The notes under the pieces: generated by a model
What the model saw: only the letters and a program-made list of their open reading frames with translations
Databases searched by the model: none
What the model was told of the DNA's origin: nothing
Program-made: the position numbers and the translations under genes
Assembly (NCBI GenBank): GCA_035235625.1
Contig: CP141141.1
Coordinates: 14,691,968-14,755,967, forward strand
Reading direction: 5' to 3'
Length of the DNA: 64,000 nucleotides
Source: Saururus chinensis
Taxonomy: Eukaryota > Streptophyta > Magnoliopsida > Piperales > Saururaceae
Part shown: positions 36,761 to 47,484 of the stretch, piece by piece
How the letters are laid out: every line of letters starts with the position of its first letter
Numbering within the stretch: the first letter of the stretch is position 1

Positions 36761-37561
36761 GGGGGAGGGCCAGTAGCCGCGCCGGTGTCGAATGTCCTAC
36801 GGAGTCGACTGGAATCTGGATGCTGAAGGCTGAAGCAGAGGCGGGTTGGGCTTCATCAAGGTGGGCTGGTCTCGTTTTGGAGGAAGATCCCCACAGGATC
36901 AGCGATAAATTAGTGGATATCTGCCAACCTTCAGTAATTGACAGTCAAGATTGAATAACTGCTGGCGCTGACAGAGAAGCTCCTTTCCTTGGAACAGCTG
37001 CAGACTTATGAGAGCTTTTCGGCTTTTGCACGTCTGTGCTCGAATTCCCACGCGCGATTTGGGTCTGAGACTCTGTATATGGATGGATACCATATCTTCA
37101 AATAATTCTGGCTTATAAAGAGTTTGCTTTTGGTTTGGAGTTTTTTGTTGCATTAAGAAGAAGAAAAAAAACAATTATTCTATTATGCAAAAACTCTTTG
37201 GGTCCATTGAGGTAAATTTGCTCCATGCTTTAATGGGTGTGGAGTGTGACTTAAGTTCTTTTAGTCTTATGTTGGGTTTAAGTAGTTAAGTTGCTTATCT
37301 GTTGTATTTTGTTTTTGTTTGAAATTGTCCATGTTTCTTGTGTTTTGGTGGCTTGTAGTCTAAGTACTTCCCATGTGATGATAGAAATTTTCAAGTAATG
37401 GTTATGGGCAATAATTGTTGGGTGTGGATGGGGTTTCATTTTGGTGAATGTTATATATCAGATCTAGGCAATGTGGTTGGTATCTTTTTTATTTTGTGCA
37501 GTTTCCACTTCTTCATTTGTCTTCTATTTTGATATCTCATAGTATCTTTTTATTTTACCAA
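36761..37561. other. PMM upstream region
   Basis: Probable promoter side of PMM, ending at a CACTA transposon terminus. GC-rich at 36739-36900, AT-rich beyond. No gene recognised; the small frames 36739-36954 and 36899-37174 have no known domain. Confidence 0.45.
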
Positions 37562-38185
37562 CACTACAAGAAAATAGGGTATTAGCGACGCTTAAAAGTG
37601 TCGCTAATACTTGTCAAAGAGTCGCTAAAGGTTATTTGTGACGCTTATTTACTGTCGCAATAAGCATCGCAAATAAACCAGTCGCTATTACTTACTAACA
37701 ATAGAAAAAAAAAATCGTCGCTAATAGTACCTTTAGCGACGCTTCTGTAAACCATTGCTAATATATGTTTATTAGCGACGGTTGAGATATCATCGCTACA
37801 ATGTTATACATTCGCGACAATTAGATATATGTCGCTAATTAAAAGTATTCACGACAATGTGCAACTGTTGCTAATAACATTATTGGCAATGGTTTAAATT
37901 ATTGTCGCGAATAATGTTTGTATTAGCTACGTGCAATTAATTTTTTTATAAATATTTACAATAGCGATGCTTAGTGAAAGCGTCGTGAATAGAAGTTTTA
38001 GCGATTGTTTTGGAACGTCGCTATCGAAAAAATGAAAATAGAACAATAGCGACACTCGAAAAGCGTCGCTAATAGGATTTTTAGCGACAATTTGGGAGCG
38101 TCGCTATTGAATAATAGAACAATAGTGACGTCCTAAAAGTGTCGCTAATAGAATTTGTAGTGACAGTTTGAAAGCGTCGCTAATG
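37562..38185 (+). mobile_element. 5' end of a CACTA transposon
   Basis: CACTACAAGAAAATAGGG at 37562 is a canonical CACTA terminus; caa precedes it as the presumed 3-bp target copy. It is followed by about 20 direct and inverted copies of TTAGCGACGCTT / AGCGTCGCTAAT up to about 38185, the subterminal repeat zone. I found no matching GTAGTG terminus before the right edge, so the element is truncated, extends in altered form, or its other end has decayed. The motifs are the same family as at 1-3662. Confidence 0.85.
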
Positions 38186-38622
38186 AACAAAAATTTTAAA
38201 ATATATATATAATGAAATGTTAAATAGAAATAAAGATTTCTTTTTTCATTTCTAATTATATCCATACAATCATATCTCAAATACAATTAAAAATCTTTGC
38301 TTACAATACAAGTTGAGTTATTTCCTATTAATGGCATATTTAAAACAAATATTTCAATACAAGTTGATTGCAATCATGGTGATATCTAAATTTCTGATGG
38401 CATTAACAAATATTTCAGATTACTTATTGTTGAGTTTTTGATTTTTTATTGTTAACATATTTTCCTTTCATGGTTATGTTTCAATGTGCATTTATCTTGC
38501 TTCTTCTTTATAATATTATCTATTTTGTTTTGAGACTTGAGAATTGGGAATTGGGAACTAACAATTTACTTCAGACAAGAAAAAACTAGATAAATACTCT
38601 TTGTGCAAAGTCTAACTAGGGG
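38186..38622. other. AT-rich DNA between the CACTA subterminal zone and the solo LTR
   Basis: No gene. It is contiguous with 41850 onward if the solo LTR and one copy of its target duplication are removed. Confidence 0.45.
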
Positions 38623-41600
38623 TGTCACACCCCGGCACCTGCCTGACCCAAGCCAAACCCGGTCCAAGGGATGGACAAAGCACACAGGGACAACTAAGTG
38701 ATGACTTGCGGAAGACTTGACCCCTCTAACGGGTATAATGCACACAGAGTAATGCACCACTCTATCTTTGTACAAGAGAAAATAAGAAAAAATATGAAAG
38801 ACATTAAATCTGAATTAGTCCTCAATTCACAAACCCACAATCTTACAACACTAAGCCGTCAAACATGGCTCAAGTCATAACATCTGGAATAAGTCTAAAA
38901 CTACAACGGCTAATAAAGTATGAGATAAAGTCAACCAAACATGAAGTTCTAGCACACCAGCAAAATAAACAAGTAAAGATAGCAAGATCCATAGGCTCTC
39001 ATGCCTACTCCCACCATCATCCATACACACCTCATAAAGAGGGACCTGATCATCTGCACGTCGCACCATACAGCCGCAAAACAGAAAATACAGAGAAAAT
39101 GAGATAAGTATAAAACTTAGCAAGGTTTTGAATGTCGAAACGATAAATCTGAAAACATCATGGCATTCCAAAGAGTCTATCACATCAAACATATTATATA
39201 TCCTCTCATATCTAATTACCTTCTCATTACTTAAACATATTCACTCATAAGTAATTATCATGCATGAAAGTATCTCGACATATCATCCTTAGCATAACAT
39301 ATCATTTCAAACCATAAACATTCATTTTGCATGAAAAGGGTCTCTAACACACTATACATACTCATGCACATTCATTCTCCTTCATAAACATTCATCCTAT
39401 ATAACAAGTATCTCAAATACACTATACATATCTATGCATGTTCATAAACATTTATCCTGCATGAAAAGTGTCTCCAATACACTACACATATCCATGCATA
39501 TCCATAAACAACCATCTTTCATAAAAAGTGTCTTAAATACAATAACATATCATACATCCATAAAACATTCAACCTTCATGAGAAGTGTCTATAGCTCATA
39601 ATCATAATCATGCATATCTATAAACATTCATCTTTCATGAAAAGTGTCTCAAACACATTATCATAACCATGCATATCGATAAAACAACCTTGCTTAATCG
39701 GTCGTCACTTAAGCACTCCCTACTCACTCCAAACAATCTCCAATTGGAAAGTCTGAAGAAATTATGCAGTTTGGGTAAATTCCCTAACAGAGAAGATACC
39801 CCGGTAAGCCTATGCACTCTGCTACACCAGCCTGAATTCTCAGGGTCCATATAGTCTTAATAGTTTTGGTCTCCTTATAGCATTGCCACTCTTCTCAACC
39901 TGAGGAGGAAAACCCATCCTCGAGGGACGTAAAACCTCATCCTTTCAAACATAAAACCGAATCAATAAGCCTCTGATCAATTAACCGGCAAGTAATATCA
40001 CACAATTGCATCCAATCGATCAAGCACGGCTAATCTCAAAAAAATCTCATTCCTAAATTCATCTCATGATGCATGCAACATGGTACATATGTGAGCAATA
40101 CTACATAAATCCTAATTCATGAAACGTGCTCCCTTTTAGCCATACATGCATCATTTCTAATCATAAGTGTCAAACAATCACCATAATTACCCTCACACGT
40201 GTGTGTACATGGTAATAGCATTCAATCCTAAGCATAGGGATATGTATTATGAACAACCTATCGACATACTATACACATACTATCATAATTTAATCATGGA
40301 TCCTCCTTACTGAAATCATGGTGAAAATTATCAAAAAATATAATCCAAGTCAAATACCAGTTCATGCTAGACTTAGGTAAGCATACTCATTACTACGCTT
40401 AAGCTAAACATAGAACTATAATTCACCCATAATTTAACACAACATGTGAAAGCATACAAGTTCATTCTCATGCTGTAAACTTGCTGAAATCCTAAGTAAG
40501 ACATGAAGAATCACTCAACATGAATTTAGGATAAGAAATTATAACATGCTAAACCAAATAACGTGTAATCCACTTCACACTTAAACATCACCATAGCTCT
40601 CATCATCATATTCATGTCCTCACAGTAGTATTTCTAAGTATAAATCACTCATCATAACTAAATTAATGAAATTTAAAGAAAAAAATATGAATATGAATAA
40701 AAATACTCGAAATGGGAAACTGTTGTTTGGCCGTTCGATCGGCCAAAAGGCTGTTTGAATGTCAACACAGTAACTCTGGTTCGTCTTCAACCTTACGAAC
40801 CTAAAACCGAAACTTTGCAAAATCGACATAAACATTCAAATCTCATTTTCAAACTTCATAATATTAAAATATAAGCTCATAAAATGATAGATTCATTATT
40901 AATCAACTAAAACACAAGAAAATCATTACAAAGATCAAGCTTTAAATAAATCATCATTAAAACTCAACATCAAGTAAAACCCACATAAATCATCCCAAAC
41001 TTTAAATCCAAAACACAGATTCAATTTGAAAGAAGAACCCTTACCTACAGTGAAGTCTTGGTCAAAAATCAACATTTGAATCTCTTCAAATCCCTACCCA
41101 CATTTAGGGTTTAATTAATACCTTAATAAATCTGATTATTGAAGCTTAAATCACTTGAAAACTTGTAGATCTTGAGCTTGTTTTATTCCAAAATGAAAAT
41201 CTCATTAGAGGTTTGAAATATAGATTAAAATAAAAAACTTTAATGGTGTAAAAAAAAATTTATTAACCTTAGAAAAAAGATGAGATTAAGAATGATTAGG
41301 CAAAACCCTAGGGGATTAATAGAAAATCAAGGCTAATTATTACCTTAATTGAGCTTTCCTCTTATGGAATGGGGATTAGAGCTACTCAACCTCTAGGTCT
41401 CAGCCTTTCCCAAATGGGAATGGAGCTAGGGCCTTTCTATTTATAGTAAGCCATGGGTATACCTAATAGGAAATTGGTGTACGAATAAAATTTACTATTA
41501 AAATTGGGAAATTTGTTCATTTTAAGTTCAAAACAAAGTTTAAAAATTTTGAAACACTTAATTATTTAAATAATATGGGTTAAGGGTCTTGTCGGACCCA

Positions 41601-41849
41601 TCATCTCAATTTACGAACATGGGGCCCACGGTGGGAGCTGCGCCCTACATTTTCAAAAAATTTATCAAAAATTCTAAAAAACTTGACTTTGTTTAACATA
41701 AAAACCAATAAAATAAAAAAAGTATTGATTAAAACCATCATTAACCATCTTAAATATAAAAACAAGTCAAACCGGCAAAATTAACACTAAATCACATAAT
41801 AACAACAAACTTAATTAAATAAACTGGTTTAAGGTTTAGGGATCTTACA
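38623..41849 (+). mobile_element. Solo LTR, 3.2 kb
   Basis: Starts TGTCACACCCCGGCACCTG and ends GGGATCTTACA. A perfect 5-bp target duplication agggg occupies 38618-38622 and 41850-41854. Internal repeats of the type cataaacattcatcNtgcatgaaaagtgtctc recur about seven times at 39250-39660. No retroviral genes. Long length and TGTCAC...TTACA ends suggest a Del/Tekay-like chromovirus LTR related to, but distinct from, the one at 23932. Confidence 0.87.
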
Positions 41850-41854
41850 AGGGG

Positions 41855-42217
41855 CATTGATTTAGTTTCATTTTGGACAAGAAATATAATTTGTAGAGAC
41901 TTTTTGATAATTATATGTTTTATTGTTGTTTTATGTTGTTCATACTTCATGATTAGATAATATTAGTTACATTAATGGCCTTTGATTGGATTATTAGGTG
42001 TTGTTTTGTCTTTTGAATGAGCACAGTTATCACATTTTGAAGAATAATTTGTTCTTTGTCTTTGTAGCACTCTTATACTAGTATACTTTTTATTTTATTT
42101 TTTATTACGAAACCTTGTTATCTAGTCAATTAATTTGATGTATGTCATATAATATTGTTCTTCTTGTGGAAGCTTATTCCCAATTTAATTACTATTAACG
42201 TAGGACTTCACTAAGAG
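41855..42217. other. Gene-free AT-rich DNA
   Basis: Lies between the solo LTR and the PMM fragment. No similarity to the PMM upstream region could be seen. Confidence 0.4.
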
Positions 42218-42383
42218 ATGTTAGCTAGGAAACCAGGATTAATTGTTTTATTTAATGTTGATGGAACTCTCGTAGCTCCCAGAAAGGTTTCAATTTTTTG
42301 TAATACTTTTTGTATGAATCTTTTATAAAAGATCAACATTGTTTCTACCTATAATTGAGTAGACTAATTCACGGAAAAAGAAT
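42218..42383 (+). pseudogene. Duplicated PMM exon 1 plus part of intron 1
   Basis: 42218-42286 aligns without gaps to the 69-bp first coding exon of PMM: MLARKPGLIVLFNVDGTLVA against [20 protein letters not shown]. The following about 97 bp match PMM intron 1 (for example CTACCTATAATTGAGTAGAC), so it was copied from genomic DNA and not from mRNA. Homology stops at about 42383, corresponding to 35900 in the gene. The first Asp of the HAD motif is Asn here, and no further exon follows. It is on the opposite strand to PMM, 6 kb away. Confidence 0.92.
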
Positions 42384-42392
42384 GATCAAATC

Positions 42393-43115
42393 ATTTTAAC
42401 ACTCTTATTTTAACAAAGTTATTCTTACAATTTATCCAAAATGATTGTACAATTATGTTAAAATGACTAATAGTGTCAAAACACTTTAACATAATGTTAA
42501 ACTATTCTAGCAATAGTGTTAAAATAATTTGATAACCATGTTAAAACAATTTCGCATTATTGTATCATTTTAACATTATTGTTTTAACAAAGATATATAA
42601 TTTTTGCATTCTAACCAAAATGTTTGTACAATTGTGTTAAAATAATTTGACAATAGAGTCAAAATATTTTATCACAATGCTAAACCATTTAACAATAGTG
42701 TTAAAATGAATTGATAACAGTGTTAATACGATTTGACATTATTGCCAAATAGTTTTAACACTGTTGTTTTCACAAAGTTATAAGTTTTTTATAATATAGC
42801 CAATATATTTATACAATTGTGTTAAAACAATTTATCAATAGTGTCAAAACATTTTAACACAATGTTAAATCATTCTAAGAAAATGTTAAACAATTTAACA
42901 TTGTTGTCAAATTACTTTAGCACTGTTATTTTAGCAAAGTTATAAGATTTTTATAATCTAACCAAAATATTTTCACAATTATGTTAAAATAATTTGACAA
43001 TAGTTTTTAAATATTTTAACATAATATTAAATTGTTCTAACAATAGTATTAAAATGATTATATTTGGTCACTCTTGTCAAATCATTTTAACACTTGTTTA
43101 AATACAGTTATAATA
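42393..43115 (+). repeat. Array of about 172-bp AT-rich tandem repeats
   Basis: The landmark tttaacactnttnttttaacaaagttat begins at about 42393, 42567, 42752, 42914 and 43083 (spacing 174, 185, 162, 169). Units are dense in gttaaaat / attttaac words with the aatagtgt motif. It starts about 10 bp after the PMM fragment ends. Confidence 0.8.
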
Positions 43116-43251
43116 TTTTCACATACTAAAATGATTTTACAACAGTTTCAAAATGTCTTATCACTCTTGTTTCCTTTGTCAATCAGGATGAAACATCAAA
43201 TTCAAACATTTTATTGAAATGATTTAGAAGACAAAATCAAAATCAATTTTC

Positions 43252-43254
<3 letters not shown>

Positions 43255-43336
<82 letters not shown>
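43255..43336 (+). repeat. (AT)41 microsatellite
   Basis: An uninterrupted AT dinucleotide run of 82 bp. Confidence 0.97.
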
Positions 43337-43339
<3 letters not shown>

Positions 43340-43807
43340 AAAAAAATTTAACCCTAAGGTTTAAACATTTTGAAAAAAGGTTCAACTTTTTTTTTATAAA
43401 AGTAGCAAAATGAAAGAGTTTAAAAATTTTAATCGCATCTGTAAAAATATTTTAACCCTATGATTCAAAAGATTTGATAAAAAGTTCAAAAATATTTTTT
43501 TCCCCAAAAACCTACCTAGCCAAGACGATGGCCATTTCCTTGGACAAATTTATCAATGAATCCGTCATTTCCGGTTGACATCCAAACCCCCAACAACTTC
43601 CAAAACATGTTACCCTAGTGTGGGCTGCTCTACTTGGACCATGAGCTCTTTAATGGAGGGTCCTAGGACTCCTTAGTGATGGCATATAGCCCCCCCTTGA
43701 GGCTATATGCCAATGATTTCACTGCAACCATGGTCAAGATGGGGAGGGTCATAAAGGGTCCCCTTAGCAATGGCAAGAAAGGAGGAACTACAAGATGGGG
43801 GAAGAGC
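43337..43807. other. Gene-free DNA
   Basis: No coding frame or repeat recognised. Confidence 0.4.
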
Positions 43808-45148
43808 TGAGAATTTAATATCTATCTAATTGACCTATCAAATTACTAGATTGCCCTTAATCCAATTATCTTAAAAAGATATAGGCTATGAGTTCTAACC
43901 TATATATCCTAAATTTTCTTCTATAGTGGAAACAATTAGAACTTAATCTATGTGTGTAATATCTATCAAACTACAACGTATTCAACCAATCCAAAAATTC
44001 AAATCACACACAAAGACATAGAGATTTAACGTGGAAAACCTTATTTGGGTGAATAACTATGACAACCTCAACAAGGCCAAACCAATGCACTAGTAAAACA
44101 GAATTTACAAGACACAAGAACAACCAAGAAATCTCTAGACTTGACACAAATAAAAACACCTTTTCTTTGTTCATTATTCTTTGTTATTGGCATTCAATTC
44201 TTCCTCCTTAAAATCCTTAAAGCTTTCCCTTTTCATGTTTTATTATTCTTCTTCTAGCAAATTAAAGACTCGTTTTTAGATTGTTGATTCGCCTTTGAAA
44301 TTCTTTAACTAACCTTGAAATTTTTTATATGTTTCCACCTTTATTTGTTGTGTGAGAATCTTCTCTTTTAGTTCTGCATCTTCATGAATCCACCATTAAC
44401 ATGTGATTAAAGCTTTTTGTGGACTCTCTAAGAAAACAATGATGAAGGACTTCTCATCTCTTCTCTATTTAGTTTTTAGGTTTTCTTATCTTCAAATTCG
44501 TCATACCTTAGCCTTCATATAGGCCTCCAAGTTGGTTTATGTCTTTAACTAAGAATAAAATTTCTTCCGAAAATGCTTATTTTCAGCAACTAAAACTATT
44601 AGCGAAAGATCGTTCTAAATAACAATTAATCATTCATTATTTTCTTAGGCATGATACTTTAAGTGATTGATCTCTTGACCAAGCAATCAATCGATAAACT
44701 TTCGGCTTCATTTTACAAATGGCTGATTTAAAAGCCGATTGATCTCTTGCTAATGCGATCGATCAATATATCTCTTCCATGCTACAATTCATAAACGATT
44801 GATTGATTTATCTAATATCTTATTTCAATGATTGATCAATAATACTATTTATTTATTTATAGTTTCACCCTTTTTACCCTAAATTAATCTAAAATTTTCA
44901 AAATCACTTTTGAAACTCTTCTAAGTGAATTTTGTACAAGAATTTATGCTTAATGAACATCTTTTTTCATCAATACTCTTTAGTCTTCATTCTTAATTCA
45001 TAATTTTCAAGTCTATCAATTTTAAACCTGACTCGACCATACCTACATCTAGTCAGATTTCTAAGGCTAATTACATATTTGAAGTTTTAAATAATTTTGA
45101 TTAATAAAATTAGTCAATTACATTATTTATGACACATATGTTCTTTCA
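43808..45148 (+). mobile_element. Solo LTR of family R, 1.34 kb
   Basis: Starts TGAGAATTTAATATC and ends TATGTTCTTTCA. Flanks agagc (43803-43807) and agatc (45149-45153) could be a 5-bp duplication with one change. Contains AACGTGGAAAACC and ACTAGTAAAACAGAATTTACAAGAC, shared with the copies near 55200, 56840 and 57390. No genes inside. Confidence 0.65.
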
Positions 45149-45427
45149 AGATCATCTAGTCTTGTCATTATATGGGCGATGATGTATATGAGGAACATCT
45201 AGTCTTTTTGTAGTCTACCTAATGAAGCATCCTTGTCTATTTTATCTACTCACATTAAACAGGAATGCATTAGACAGGGAGAAACACTAAACTAATTGAA
45301 CATATGCAAGAGGTGGTGAGGGAAAAATTGTGACCCAAAGCCGCAAAGCTTAAAATTGGCAATTATTGCCGAAAATATTGAATATTTGGAATTCTTCACA
45401 CAATGAATTAAACTTTGATAAAATCCT

Positions 45428-46101
45428 TAAGGGGTAGAAGTATGTCAAATTTAGGCCAACTACTATGTACAACATTTCCCTAATTAGCTTTTGCATGCTC
45501 AATTTGTCACCCTTGTCTCCATATTGGAACACATCCTTAGAAAAGACTACATGTCCCTAGATGTTCAGCAATGTCCTAAACACTACTTCCTTTATCGAGA
45601 CCAGTGCCCCCTCTCGGCAGTGCATAAAGCCAAGCATCTCTACCATCTTCGCCTCTGGCACATGGGTGTGTTCATCAAGCATTCATGTCGTGAAGAGCTT
45701 CGTCGTTTCCACCTGCCGAAGCACCTTCCAATTGCCAGTGCAATCGGTCCACGCCACTAAATGATCGGTACTGTGGTTTTTCATGTGTAAGCTATGTGGT
45801 ATGTAGCCACCAGACAAGATATAGTCATGCTAAGGAGGATCACCATGGCGGAGTCAAGGGCAGAGGAAACAATCACCGGCTTCATGCCGAACTTGACTAG
45901 CATGAGAGGGGTGTGGCAGCGGGAAAGTTTCATGACTTCTACATGTGGGGATTTATTCATCACGGAGAACCTGTTGCCAACTAGGGGCCATGGTGGGGCC
46001 TGGGGTAGGTTCTTGTGTGGGGATTGCCATAGGAGGAAGAGGAGGGGAGATAGCAAAAAGAGACAGTATACCCACCAAACTCCTATTGTAAAGATTGACA
46101 A
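45428..46101 (-). pseudogene. Cytochrome P450 pseudogene (copy of exon 1 of the neighbour)
   Basis: The minus strand aligns to the first exon of the P450 at 47485-50515: VWWVYCLFLLSPLLFLLWQ, WPLVGNRFSVMNKSPHVE, then in other frames ...FTT, VFSKDVFQYGDKGDKLSMQK and LIREMLYIVVG. The start ATG of the intact gene corresponds to ATA here, PPGP is changed to PQAP, and stops and frameshifts follow at about 45781 and beyond. Homology ends near 45428 at the YFYP position, so the exon is truncated and no exon 2 is attached. A tandem, decayed paralogue. Confidence 0.9.
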
Positions 46102-47484
46102 TTAGATTATCAAAATGATAATAGTTGAGAAGTGCCCGAGCCATTTAGTCAGCGGATTGTGATCCGCCTACCTAAGGGTGCAGTGGATTTTTTTCCTCCT
46201 CACTACCTTGGCTATATGACCGAAATTACATGGCGGCTATGCTCCACGTATCAACAAGACTCTTTATCAAAATCAAAGACAAGGCATAATAGCAAATTGG
46301 AAAATTGGAGGAGGTATTCAGAACCGTTCTACCATGTGGTTGTGCATGTTCATTGAGATTTTCGCATGTAAACTCTTACTCATATCTCAATTTACTCACT
46401 TTTAAATACGTGTAAATTAGTCAACATGTTAACTATCAAGTGGGCATATTTACCATATAACCCGTAAAACGGTTCCACCGAATAATTTTTTGAATTAGAG
46501 GGTTGAACTGGACGTTTGATGATTAAACGTGGTAGCATGACATAATACGGTGATTAACGAAGGAACAAATTTGGAACTTCCAGCAATGGAAGTGATTAAG
46601 CTCAATGTTGAAGGCTCATGTGTTGGGCCCACTGTACAAATGAGTCAATAACAAGATACTGGGCCTTGTTTTTTGCCCAAGTAGAGTTCTTGGTGCAGAA
46701 GGCGATCATTATTCACGTAATGGAGTAGATATAGTTCAGTTGCATATTTTAGAGTCAGGAGCTATTTCATTTACAATCCACAACATATTTCATATAAGGT
46801 AGCACTTTCACTATGCCTGAAGTGTACCAGATAATTAAGAGTCTTCTTCTTCTTATGTGGGGATCGTTGCTCGCATGTTTTATGCACTTGCATGTAATAT
46901 GAACAAAAGAGGTGAGTTCATATAACTTGCGAGAAAGGTAAGAGACCTGAGATTGTTTCATCATGAAGTGCTAGAAACTAGATTGATCACAGAACTTGCG
47001 GAAGAGATTTATGAAATTGGTCCTTTTCAATATTCAATTCAAGTAATTCGCAACAGCTTGCACCCACGAATGCTTGCTGCAAGTAGAGACCAGCCCCCAC
47101 GCCGAAATGACTGCCCTGCAACTTCATCTTGATGAACACGTGAGACAAGTATAGTGACAAAGTTCACCGAATTTTGGCAGCAAATATCACTGAAACAGTC
47201 CTAGGGTGAATTTTGGGCTGATTTTTTGGCAAAATTCTAACTCCCCCGTCCCCTTACAATTGGAGTTAACGTGTTCTGTTATTTCTTATTTCTTGGAATG
47301 ACAGCGACAGCCAACCCCTTCCAGCTACAAAATGTTGAAGGCAATCTCTGAAACTGAAGAGGCCATTTGAATGAACCCAAAATTCATAACAATGACTAAC
47401 ATCTGCTAAGCGTTAAAAGTTTTAGTACTCTTCTCATAGACTAGTACATTTAGGAATATGCAAAAAAAAACATATAACAAGCCA
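46102..47484. other. Intergenic DNA between the P450 pseudogene and the P450 gene
   Basis: Holds the former promoter side of the pseudogene and the 3' flank of the intact gene. 47060-47240 is similar to 58395-58555. A short stretch near 46590 reads MEVIKLNVEGSCVG, faintly like a retroelement RNase H start; not claimed as a feature. Confidence 0.45.

Noticed and set aside
46580..46800. Possible RNase H domain start (VIKLNVEGSC)
   Set aside because: Only one short match, followed by stops; no catalytic acidic pattern visible.
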